Assembly (NCBI GenBank): GCA_002335425.1
Contig: DDCB01000025.1
Span: 85,072-149,071, forward strand
DNA: 64,000 bases
Source: Chthonomonas sp. UBA2017
GTDB lineage: Bacteria; Armatimonadota; Fimbriimonadia; Fimbriimonadales; Fimbriimonadaceae
Direction of reading: 5' to 3'
The translations under genes were made by a program, and so were the position numbers. Below the pieces are notes generated by a model. It was not told the origin of the DNA, searched no databases, and worked only from the letters and a program-made list of their open reading frames with translations. Positions 42,920 through 50,427 of the stretch are shown piece by piece; position 1 is the stretch's first letter; the number at the start of each line of letters is the position of its first letter.

Positions 42920-42948
42920 ATTATACCTACCAGCCGAGGCCGGGTCAA
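42920..42948 (-). promoter_or_regulatory. Sigma-70 promoter of tRNA-Val
   Basis: On the minus strand TTGACC, a 17-nt spacer and a perfect TATAAT lie 44 nt before the tRNA. It is divergent from the promoter at 42967, and the two -35 boxes are 18 bp apart. Confidence 0.8.
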
Positions 42949-42966
42949 GGGTCCGCACGGGGGTCC

Positions 42967-42996
42967 TTGACAAGGCCCCGCCCCAGCCCCCAGAAT
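42967..42996 (+). promoter_or_regulatory. Promoter of the cobalamin-riboswitch operon
   Basis: A perfect TTGACA, an 18-nt C-rich spacer and CAGAAT. It places the transcript start near 43003, immediately before the riboswitch fold. Confidence 0.65.
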
Positions 42997-43002
42997 GAAA
43001 AG

Positions 43003-43180
43003 CGACGTCGAACCAACGCAAGGCCCCCCGGGCCAAGCGGAGTGGGGAAGTCCGGTGAGAATCCGGCGCTGTGCCGCAACGGTGTGGAGCAATCTAAGCC
43101 CGAATGCCACTTGGTCCGAAGTCTGTTTGGACAATTGTGGTCGGAGCCGACGAGCATCGGTGGACGGCGGCCGCGGAGCT
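43003..43180 (+). ncRNA. Cobalamin riboswitch
   Basis: The hallmark core is present: GGGAAGTCCGGTGAGAATCC at 43045-43064, continuing GGCGCTGTGCCGCAACGGT, followed about 25 nt later by the B12-box-like AAGCCCGAATGCCAC and CCGAAGTC. These match the conserved GGGAA, GGTGAGAATCC and CCGCAACGGT segments of AdoCbl/cobalamin aptamers. The boundaries are approximate. The leader continues about 75 nt to GAGGAGG before the ATG at 43255, so control is probably at translation initiation or by an anti-terminator; no clear terminator with a T-run is seen. It switches the two secreted-protein genes downstream off when B12 is plentiful. Confidence 0.93.
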
Positions 43181-43254
43181 TGCTGAGCCTCGCACGCCAC
43201 CTCACATCTTCTCGCGATCGACCCCTAGAAATCCATTTCAGAGGAGGAATGATC

Positions 43255-44258
43255 ATGAAGTTCTTTTTGAAGCGTAGCGCCGCGGGCGTTGTCTTTTTCA
43301 TGGGTGTCGGAGCCTGGGCACAGGTGCCCGGGTTTGATCCAAGTCCTGGTTACTGGGCGCGCGATCTCCAATTGACCGGCGGCGTTCTTGCCATCAGCCC
43401 CAGCGGAAAGCTCGCGGTGGCGTCGGACAACTTCGCCGGAGGGGCGAGTATTCGCATTTACGACCGAATCTTGCCCGAAGGGCGAACACTTCTGCATACG
43501 TTGTCGGCACCGAATTGGAAGTTCTTCGGTGGGTTGGACTGGGAATCCGATTCCACGCTGGTCTTTACGGAAAACGGCGATCTCAGCACGGCCTTGCGGT
43601 CGGACGGGGTCACCACCCAGCTTCTCGCGCCCAGCGGCTCGGTCGTGGCTCCGGCTGACATCGTCTCGTTGCCGGGCCAGGTCCTGGTGCTGAGTGCCGG
43701 TGGACCGAATCAGAACCGATTGGTTCGAATTTCCGGCCAATCGGCGACGGTCGTCAGCCCGATCTGGGGGGCAGGATTTGGCGGCGGACTTGCGGTCGAC
43801 GGCGACCAGATTTTTGCTGGCGACTCCAACGATCCTACGTTCATCGGCCAGCCGGGGAAAATCACTCCCGGGACGGCCACGTACTCTGGCGGCTTGGTCC
43901 AAAGCGTCGCCTGGCAATCCCCCTGGAGCCTCGCTGGAGGCGGGGGGCAAGGTCTTTATTCGTTCGCGCGGGACTCGGAAGGCGACTTTTTGGCCTCGAC
44001 GGGCTCGACGTTGACTCAGCTCAAATCGGGAGTGGCGTCGCCATTGGGGATGTTCACTGCAGCCTTTCCCTTCCCAACGTCGCTCGATTTTTTGGGTCGG
44101 GCTTCGAGCCAGGGTCCGGGTCAGGGATGCTGGTGGTGAACGGAGGCTTTGCGGGAACCCCCGGCCTGATCGCGGTGATGCCGGTGCCCGAACCGAGCTC
44201 GCTCGGCCTCTTGGCCTTCGGAGCGGCTGCCTTGTTGCGCCGACGCCAGCGGTCATGA
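43255..44258 (+). CDS. PEP-CTERM propeller-like protein, B12-regulated, frameshifted
   Basis: ATG at 43255 with GAGGAGG 6 nt upstream. A signal peptide (MKFFLKRSAAGVVFFMGVGAWAQ) precedes a beta-propeller-like body of short strands (GGVLAISPSGKLAVASDN; FGGLDWESDSTLVFTENGD; GGGLAVDGDQIFAGDSN). The zero frame stops at 44137-44139 (294 residues). Shifting -1 at the T run 44088-44093 restores FEPGSGSGMLVVNGGF and a perfect PEP-CTERM tail (PVPEPSSLGLLAFGAAALLRRRQRS), giving 334 residues and a stop at 44256 that overlaps the next start as ATGA. The body resembles the surface propellers (BtuG-like) of B12 uptake loci; the function as B12 binder is inference from the riboswitch. Confidence 0.82.
44088..44094 (+). 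promoter_or_regulatory. Possible -1 slippery heptamer T TTT TTG
   Basis: In the zero frame the codons are GAT TTT TTG GGT. T-TTT-TTG fits the X-XXY-YYZ pattern. A -1 slip here joins the propeller frame to the PEP-CTERM frame. A homopolymer sequencing error (six T instead of seven) would look identical. Confidence 0.5.
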
Positions 44259-45049
44259 GGTGGGCTTGGCTCTCGGGGGTTGTCCTCGGGGTGACTTCTT
44301 GGGGGACGGCCTACACCGGACCCGCGACGAGCCTTGATTTCGCCTCGGTTGTCCACGATTTCAGCAGTCTGGGCGGCCAGTCGGCCTACGCCGATCCGTC
44401 CAAAGTCTTAGGATGGCCGGGACCGCTTGCGTCCCCAGCCGTGCCGGACAATTCAAAGGTGTTCTCGTTCGGTTGGGGAGGATGGGTGACGGTCGGCTTT
44501 TCGCGAGCCCTCTTGAACCTCGCGCCAAGCCCGTCGAACCCGAGCGGGGCGGACTTCATTGTCTTTGGCAATGCGTTCTACCCGGGCGGGAACATCTTGA
44601 CGGCTTGGATCGAGCCCGGACAAGTCGAAGTCGGCGTCGATGCGAATGGTAGCGGAGTCCCGGATGCGGGGGACCTCTGGTACCGGACCCGTCGTCGGCA
44701 CCCCGAAGGAGCGCTGCCCTTGCCGAACAGTTGGTTCGGCAATGTCGCGGTCGGGGCGCAGCCGGTGGTAGGCTGGGCCGACGTCACGCCGGTCCAGAAT
44801 CAAGGCGACCCGCTCGTGCCAGACGATCCGCGATCGCCCGGAATTTCAGCAGGATCGGCGGGGGGCGATGCGTTTGATTTGGACTGGCTCCAAGATGCCC
44901 AAGGTCGCCCAGTCAGCCTGAAAAGAGCCCACTTCGTGCGGATTCGCCATGCGGGCCAGGCGTCATTGGGGTTCTTTGGCCAGAGTTCGACCGAGGTCTC
45001 GGCCGTCTCGATTCTTCGATCCCCGAGCCTGACCAGCGCCCAGCCCTAG
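44255..45049 (+). CDS. Secreted protein of the B12 operon, cell-surface type
   Basis: 264 residues with a signal peptide (MRWAWLSGVVLGVTSWGTA). Overlaps the preceding stop by ATGA. The pattern GWVTVGFSRALLN...SGADFIVFGNAF...GQVEVGVDANGSGVPDAGDLWYR resembles uncharacterised cell-surface proteins that sit in cobalamin-regulated loci of Bacteroidetes and PEP-CTERM organisms (jelly-roll, with a DxNxxGxPD calcium-like loop). That resemblance is from memory of family patterns, not a search. It has no sorting tail of its own. It is probably a second component of surface B12 capture. Confidence 0.8.
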   Translation: MRWAWLSGVVLGVTSWGTAYTGPATSLDFASVVHDFSSLGGQSAYADPSKVLGWPGPLASPAVPDNSKVFSFGWGGWVTVGFSRALLNLAPSPSNPSGADFIVFGNAFYPGGNILTAWIEPGQVEVGVDANGSGVPDAGDLWYRTRRRHPEGALPLPNSWFGNVAVGAQPVVGWADVTPVQNQGDPLVPDDPRSPGISAGSAGGDAFDLDWLQDAQGRPVSLKRAHFVRIRHAGQASLGFFGQSSTEVSAVSILRSPSLTSAQP

Positions 45050-45072
45050 GTTGCGTAGGGGCGAAGTCGCCC

Positions 45073-45843
45073 CTACTCCGCATCCTCTCGCGGCACATAT
45101 TCATGTTGCGCGAACCACCGACACGAGAGCACGATCAGGCCCACGGACAGGCCCAGCAAGATGAAGGCGGCGAGAGCCGGGGCGACACGGCTCCCTGAGA
45201 TTTCGCCCGACAAGAACCGGACGACGCGCGAGCCGATCTCCGTCGAGGGGTGGTTGGCGACCGACGAGACGTAGGTCATGATCGAAAGGTAGTACTGGTC
45301 GCCCGGCATGTTGGTCACAAAGAGCTCCCAGCCGAACGCAAAGATGATCCCAAAGAGCATCGCGCGGTTGAAAAGCAGGCTGAAGAGAGTAAAAAGAGCT
45401 CCGTATGCCATCGCCCCGAGGGTGATCGCCAGAAGATCGCGCAGAAACGCCGAACTCGCCAAGCCGCTGGGGCCCATCGTGACGATCGCCAAGCAAAACG
45501 CCATCCAGTAGCCCAGCAGGGTGACCAAAGTGATCGAAGCGAGGCACCGCATCAGCAAAAGTTGCCCCCGGGCGATGGGCCGAGTCAATAAGTAAACAAT
45601 CGTTTTTTGCTCGATCTCTTGACTCAGAACCGACGTGCTCAGAATCAAGGAAACCAGCGCCACCATCCGAAGCAAAATGGTGCTACTGAATTGAATATAC
45701 GACTCCTCGGCGGTCGCGTCGGGAGTCTGTCCGCGCAAGGCAATCGAGAGCAGGGCAAGCACCAGACCGACGCCAATCCAAGCCATAATCTTGCGGGCTC
45801 GACCAAAGTCCTTCAGAGAACTCCAATACAGATAAGATGTCAT
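45073..45843 (-). CDS. ABC-2 type permease
   Basis: 256 residues with six hydrophobic segments. The motif VLSQEIEQKTIVYLLTRPIARGQLLLMR is the cytoplasmic coupling segment of ABC-2 permeases (E-x-x-x-x-T-x-x-x-L-L-x-x-P). Last of four same-strand genes; the stop of the ATPase upstream is 5 nt before its start. It probably pairs with the ATPase at 45849-46763. Confidence 0.88.
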   Translation of the reverse strand: MTSYLYWSSLKDFGRARKIMAWIGVGLVLALLSIALRGQTPDATAEESYIQFSSTILLRMVALVSLILSTSVLSQEIEQKTIVYLLTRPIARGQLLLMRCLASITLVTLLGYWMAFCLAIVTMGPSGLASSAFLRDLLAITLGAMAYGALFTLFSLLFNRAMLFGIIFAFGWELFVTNMPGDQYYLSIMTYVSSVANHPSTEIGSRVVRFLSGEISGSRVAPALAAFILLGLSVGLIVLSCRWFAQHEYVPREDAE

Positions 45844-45848
45844 CTTGT

Positions 45849-46763
45849 TTAGTGCACCAAATATCGGAAAACCGACTCCAAGTTGTTATCGGGACTTTGC
45901 ATACTTTCGATTCGGAGGCCTTCTTCGAGCACCAACTTCTGGATGCGATCATAGAACAGTTCAGGAGTCGCGCACTCCACTTCTAAAAGCTGGTCCCCAA
46001 ACGGAAAGCTCAGGCTCAAAACGCCTCGAATATCGAGAAGTTTCGTCGCCAATTGCCGCGCATCCGGACTCTTGATTCGGATGCGGTGGGGATGCTTGTC
46101 AATCAAGGAACGAACAACCCGAATATCTCCAGTTGCCAGGAGTCGTCCGCGGTGCAACAAGAGGATGCTTCGAGTCATCTGCTCGACTTCAAAAAGGATG
46201 TGACTGCTCACGACGATTGCCTTACCCTCGGAGGCCAAATGACCCAAAAGATTCATATACTCCCGGCGAGCGACGGGGTCGAGTCCATTGAGAGGTTCGT
46301 CGAGCAAAATGATCTCGGGGTCGTGAATCATTGCTTGCGCCAATTTGATTCTTTGGCGCATCCCTTTACTGTAGCCTTGGATGACCCGATCCGCTCGATC
46401 CAGCATGCCAACGCGGCTCAACATCTCTTCGGTTCGCTCGGCGGCTTCGGCCTTCGAGTATCCTTGCAGCCGCGCCAAATGCCGCACGAAATCTCGTCCC
46501 GACATGTGCTCATAAAAGTTGTCAATTTCGGGGCAGTAGCCCAGTCGTCGATAGACGTTGGGATTGCTGAATGGGTCCTCTCCAAAGACGCGGATTTCCC
46601 CGGTTGTCGGCCGAATCTGTCCGGTTACAAGCCGCATGAGCGTTGACTTGCCGGCTCCATTTTGTCCGAGCAGAGCCGTGATGCCGCTCTCGATCTTGCA
46701 AGTGACGTCGTTGAGCCCGATCACCACACCGTACCAGCGAGAAACATTGTTGAGATCGATCAT
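45849..46763 (-). CDS. ABC transporter ATP-binding protein
   Basis: 304 residues from the ATG at 46763 (the frame is open to 46967, but only inside the upstream permease). Walker A GQNGAGKST, a variant signature YSKGMRQR, Walker B ILLDEPLNGLDP and H-loop SSHILFE. The C-terminal 85 residues form the accessory domain usual in ABC-2 exporter ATPases (CcmA type). Start overlaps the permease stop (ATGA). Confidence 0.9.
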   Translation of the reverse strand: MIDLNNVSRWYGVVIGLNDVTCKIESGITALLGQNGAGKSTLMRLVTGQIRPTTGEIRVFGEDPFSNPNVYRRLGYCPEIDNFYEHMSGRDFVRHLARLQGYSKAEAAERTEEMLSRVGMLDRADRVIQGYSKGMRQRIKLAQAMIHDPEIILLDEPLNGLDPVARREYMNLLGHLASEGKAIVVSSHILFEVEQMTRSILLLHRGRLLATGDIRVVRSLIDKHPHRIRIKSPDARQLATKLLDIRGVLSLSFPFGDQLLEVECATPELFYDRIQKLVLEEGLRIESMQSPDNNLESVFRYLVH

Positions 46764-47728
46764 CGCACCACCTCGACAGCACGGACCCGCGACCACGCGA
46801 TGGCCAAAAATCCACCACAGATGAGCAACGCCAAAGGAATAAAGATCCACGCTGGAGGAATGACCGGAAGCACAAAGTCTTGACCAGCATTGAAAGGCGG
46901 TTGGCCTCTTGTCCCGAGGATCATTTTGGCCAAAGCGATGTTGATTCCATCGAGCGAGAGATACCAAAGAAGATCGAGCCCAGTCCGCGTTTGATCGGGG
47001 TTCATCATGAGCAAGTTCATCCGATAGCCGTTGATGAGCTGAGTGAAGAAGTATGTCAAGAAATAAACGCCGGCAAGCGCCGCCCCCGCGAGACGACCTT
47101 GATTCAAGAGGGAGCTGATTCCGATGACCAAAGAACTATAAAAAAGACCCGTCATGGGAGCCAAAACAAGGATGCGAAGGATCAAGAGCGGATCTTGACT
47201 GAGAAATCCTTGATCTCGATAGGTCATGAGGCAGTAAAGATAGAAAAAGAGCATCGGCACCAAAGCGACTAAGGTGATCACCCAGGCCACGCCCAGCCAC
47301 TTGCCGAAGAGGTAATCGATTTTGCGCAGAGGCTTGCTCAAGTAGACTAGCAACGCATTCGAGCGATTGTCATTCGCAATCGCCCCCGCGCCCAGCATAA
47401 TCGCTAAGACCAGAAAGAGCATTTGGGAGTACCCGAATCCGTGAAGAAACTGATCTTTCCAAACAATTCTCTTGAAGAACTCTTCCGAAATCTGAGCGCC
47501 ACGATCTCCGGATTGCCGCGTGAAGTTGCCGATCACATAAAACACGATTAGCATCACCACGTAATACCAAGAACTCAAGGCGGCGACCAGCCAAAAGCCT
47601 TTCTTTTTCACCCCCATCGAGGCGGTGGCAGCGGCAATCGGCAGCCACCGGGCGCGAGCGGGCTCAATCGGCCCGTCGTAGTTACGGTAGGTCAGGTCAG
47701 CAATCGGATTCGATGTCGGTTCGCTCAT
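46760..47728 (-). CDS. ABC-2 type permease with large N-terminus
   Basis: 322 residues. A cytoplasmic N-terminal tail of about 40 residues precedes the first helix (WLVAALSSWYYVVMLIVFYVIG), and five more helices follow. ANDNRSNALLVYLSKPLRKIDYLFGKW is the coupling segment of ABC-2 permeases. It overlaps the ATPases on both sides by ATGA. The operon may encode one exporter with two different ATPase-permease pairs. Confidence 0.88.
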   Translation of the reverse strand: MSEPTSNPIADLTYRNYDGPIEPARARWLPIAAATASMGVKKKGFWLVAALSSWYYVVMLIVFYVIGNFTRQSGDRGAQISEEFFKRIVWKDQFLHGFGYSQMLFLVLAIMLGAGAIANDNRSNALLVYLSKPLRKIDYLFGKWLGVAWVITLVALVPMLFFYLYCLMTYRDQGFLSQDPLLILRILVLAPMTGLFYSSLVIGISSLLNQGRLAGAALAGVYFLTYFFTQLINGYRMNLLMMNPDQTRTGLDLLWYLSLDGINIALAKMILGTRGQPPFNAGQDFVLPVIPPAWIFIPLALLICGGFLAIAWSRVRAVEVVR

Positions 47729-48642
47729 ACGTGGATGGCCTCCATAAAGGCCTCTTCGAGGCTACGTTCGGCGGGAGCGAGGCTCCGCACCTGGGCTCCA
47801 GCTTGAGCCGCGCAAGCATAAACCGCGTGAACAGTCTCTTCCGGCGTATTGAGGCCCATCACCCGGAATTCCGAGAGGCCGCGCGGCTCCCATGACATAT
47901 TCCGAGAGCCCAGGGCCGCGGCAAACTCAGGGCTTGGTTCGCGGAGTTCGACGTCCACGGGCTGACCGGCGACCCGCTTGAGGTCTTGGATTTTGCCCTG
48001 TGCACGGAGTTCGCCCCGAAAAACGACGATGACTTCGTCGCAAACCCGCTCAATGTCGGGCAGCAAGTGCGAGCTCACCAGGACGTTGACCCCCTTCCCG
48101 TGGCTGACCGAGCGGACCAGTTCCAGCATCTCCTCGCGGCCTCTGGGGTCGAGGCCGTTGGTCGGCTCATCGAGGAGGAGGAGTTTCGGCCCGTGGACCA
48201 GAGCCTGGGCGAGCTTGATGCGCTGCTTCATGCCGGTCGAATAGGTCTCGACGTTCCGATAACGAGCCTCACCGAGGCCGCAATACTCCAGAACTTCATG
48301 GGCGCGGCGGATGGCATGCGCCTGGGGCATCCCCGCTAGGCGGCCAGCATAGGCAACAAACTCGACCGCGTTCATGCCGGGGATATGGCAATCTTGTTCG
48401 GGCATGAGCCCGACTTTCTGGCGCAGGGCGTCGCCTTCGGTGGCGATATCCGACCCGAGCACCGAGCCTCGACCTTGAGTCGGGGCGATGAATCCCAAGA
48501 TGGTCTTGATCAGAGTGGTCTTCCCGGCTCCGTTGGGCCCCAAGAGCCCGACACAACCTTCGGGAATTTGGCAAGAGAACTGGTTCAGCGCGACGAAGTT
48601 TCCATAACGAACGGTCAGCGAATCAAAGGAGGCTACCGACAT
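47725..48642 (-). CDS. ABC transporter ATP-binding protein
   Basis: 305 residues. Walker A GPNGAGKTT, signature YSTGMKQR, Walker B LLLDEPTNGLDP, H-loop SSHLLPD and a C-terminal accessory domain. First of four genes. TAAATT lies 9 nt before the ATG, so the leader is at most a few bases. Paralogous to the ATPase at 45849-46763, sharing the same Ser-to-Lys/Thr type signature (Y-S-x-G-M), which suggests an ancient duplication. Confidence 0.9.
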   Translation of the reverse strand: MSVASFDSLTVRYGNFVALNQFSCQIPEGCVGLLGPNGAGKTTLIKTILGFIAPTQGRGSVLGSDIATEGDALRQKVGLMPEQDCHIPGMNAVEFVAYAGRLAGMPQAHAIRRAHEVLEYCGLGEARYRNVETYSTGMKQRIKLAQALVHGPKLLLLDEPTNGLDPRGREEMLELVRSVSHGKGVNVLVSSHLLPDIERVCDEVIVVFRGELRAQGKIQDLKRVAGQPVDVELREPSPEFAAALGSRNMSWEPRGLSEFRVMGLNTPEETVHAVYACAAQAGAQVRSLAPAERSLEEAFMEAIHV

Positions 48643-48737
48643 GTGCGAACTAATTTACTCCGAACCGGGCCCGAAAGTTTGGGTTAGGAGTCCAAAGGCC
48701 TGACTCTTTCGACTCGCGAAGGTAGCCTGCGGCTGGC

Positions 48738-49325
48738 ATGCCTCGCTTCGACCCTCAGCCTTGTCTCTTGGCAAACGAATGGCTTCGATTAGAGCCGCTT
48801 TCGATGGACCACGCGGCCGAACTGTTTGAAATCGCGACTCCCGAAACGTTTCGATACATGATGATCGAGTTCAAAGAGTGGTCGATCGACGTCCTTCGCA
48901 AGTATTTAGAGGCTCGGCTCAGCCTCGACTCGGTGGCCTGGGTGGCTCGATGTGTTCGATCGGGCCAAGCGGTGGGCCATTCGGCGATCTTTGACATCCG
49001 CCGTGCGCATCGGACGCTGGAGATCGGACACACCTGGTATGGCGAAGCATTCCGAGGAACGTGGGTGAACCCCGCCTGTAAGCTGCTCATGCTGGGCTGT
49101 GTATTCGAGACTTGGGAGGCGGTTCGGGTGCAGCTAAAATGTGACGCCCGGAATGCGACCAGCCGGGCCGCACTGGTGAAGCTCGGCGCGGTCTACGAAG
49201 GGACCCTTCGGTCGAACTTCATTCTGCCCGACGGCACCCGAAGGAACACCGCTTATTTCAGCCTGCTTCCCGAGGAGTGGCCCCCGGTTCGGGAGAAGCT
49301 GCTGGCTCGGCTCCAGTCGGCTTAA
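48738..49325 (+). CDS. GNAT acetyltransferase, RimJ/RimL type
   Basis: 195 residues. The order NEWLRLEPLSMDHAAELFEI, GHSAIFDIRRAHRTLEIGHTWYG and KLGAVYEGTLRSNFILPDGTRRNTAYFSLLPEEW is that of the RimJ/RimL Acetyltransf_3 family, which acetylates protein or antibiotic amino groups with acetyl-CoA. The substrate is unknown. The 3' end overlaps the terC-like gene by 4 bp (convergent). Confidence 0.9.
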   Translation: MPRFDPQPCLLANEWLRLEPLSMDHAAELFEIATPETFRYMMIEFKEWSIDVLRKYLEARLSLDSVAWVARCVRSGQAVGHSAIFDIRRAHRTLEIGHTWYGEAFRGTWVNPACKLLMLGCVFETWEAVRVQLKCDARNATSRAALVKLGAVYEGTLRSNFILPDGTRRNTAYFSLLPEEWPPVREKLLARLQSA

Positions 49326-50071
49326 GTCTTGAGCTGCCCGGCCCTTCGCACCCGCAAGTTGATCATTTCGACGCCAACCGCAAACGCCATCGCGAAGTAG
49401 GTGTACCCCTTCGGAATGTGGACTCCGGCCGATTCGGCGACCAAGTTCGTGCCGATCAGGACCAAAAAAGCGAGCGCGAGGACCTTGATCGTCGGATGTT
49501 CGTCCACGAAGCTCGCGATCTTTCCGCTGAAAATCAGCATAAAGACCACCGCAATAATGACGGCGGTGATCATCACGCCGACCTGGTCGACCATCCCAAC
49601 GGCCGTGATCACCGAATCGAGCGAAAAGATGACATCGAGGACCAGGATTTGGCCGACGACCGAGGCAAAGGTCGCCTGAATCGCCGACTTTTTCTTCTCG
49701 TCTGGGCTGGCTTCCAACTTGTGGTGAATCTCCTTGACCGATTTCCAGATGAGGAACAATCCGCCCAAAAAGAGAATGACGTCGCGCCACGAAATCTGGC
49801 GCATCTCCTCGGTCTGGCCAAAAGGAAGGTCGGCGATGACCGCCGTCAGCCCGACGATCCAACCGATCGAAAGCAGCAACAAAATCCGGGTGATGAGAGC
49901 TAGTGCAAGACCGACTTTGCGGGCCCGATCCCGGCCGGCCTCGGGCAATCGCCCTGCCAAGATGCTGATAAAGACCACGTTGTCGATTCCCAAGACGATC
50001 TCCAAAAGAGTCAGCGTGAGGAGGCCCACCCAGGCGTTCGGATCGCTCAGCCAAGCAAAAGAACCAGTCAT
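49322..50071 (-). CDS. TerC-family integral membrane protein
   Basis: 249 residues with seven hydrophobic segments. The family hallmarks LLEIVLGIDNVVFISILAGRLP (about 22-43) and ILVLDVIFSLDSVITAVGMVD are exact TerC/YkoY/Alx patterns; the two Asp-containing helices bind metal. Members export Mn2+ or protect from metal stress. A yybP-ykoY riboswitch often precedes such genes, but I do not see one in the upstream region. Confidence 0.94.
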   Translation of the reverse strand: MTGSFAWLSDPNAWVGLLTLTLLEIVLGIDNVVFISILAGRLPEAGRDRARKVGLALALITRILLLLSIGWIVGLTAVIADLPFGQTEEMRQISWRDVILFLGGLFLIWKSVKEIHHKLEASPDEKKKSAIQATFASVVGQILVLDVIFSLDSVITAVGMVDQVGVMITAVIIAVVFMLIFSGKIASFVDEHPTIKVLALAFLVLIGTNLVAESAGVHIPKGYTYFAMAFAVGVEMINLRVRRAGQLKT

Positions 50072-50310
50072 AAGAAGCCTAAGATTCGCGACGGCAGGTT
50101 AAAATTCCTGGAAAGATGCGCGACGCTCTCGAAACAAGACAAAGTTGTGCAGGTTTAGATTCTTCGATCGACCCAAAAAGATAGCAATTTTTACAGTCCG
50201 CAATGATCGGAGCGAACGCAGACAATCTTGCTGCCACAAGCAATTCGACCCGAAAAATACGGGAATCTGATCGATCTCGCTTCCTGGTCCTAGGTCCATC
50301 GGCGTTTCAT
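50072..50310. other. Gene-free intergenic region
   Basis: The first 239 bp of the 356-bp gap between the TerC gene and the metzincin gene hold no supported coding region. They are AT-richer than the flanks. I find no tRNA or riboswitch core. Confidence 0.4.
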
Positions 50311-50427
50311 TTGGCGAATTGCAGGACTTGTCGTACACTGACCGAACTGTAGAAGCGAAGCGCTTCTTAACAGATCGCTTGATGGGGCCGTTTTTGGCCC
50401 CGAACTTGCTCTTTTTGGTATGAGTTC
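50311..50427 (+). promoter_or_regulatory. Promoter and 88-nt leader of the metzincin gene
   Basis: TTGGCG (50311-50316), a 17-nt spacer and TACACT (50334-50339). The leader contains the palindrome GAAGCGAAGCGCTTC and, nearer the start, a GGGGCC-GTTTTT-GGCCCC hairpin followed 10 nt later by five T, which might attenuate transcription. No good Shine-Dalgarno precedes the ATG at 50428. Confidence 0.55.

Noticed and set aside
42967..43254. Upstream extension of the PEP-CTERM reading frame
   Set aside because: The stretch contains the promoter and the cobalamin aptamer. The true ATG at 43255 has a strong GAGGAGG site and begins a signal peptide.
44140..44258. Calling the B12-operon propeller gene a pseudogene
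   Set aside because: The shifted tail keeps a full PEP-CTERM signal and the ATGA overlap with the next gene, which argues for maintained function or a sequence error rather than decay.
49322..50427. yybP-ykoY manganese riboswitch before the TerC gene
   Set aside because: I looked for the conserved GGGGAGUA and paired core in the upstream 356 bp and did not find it.
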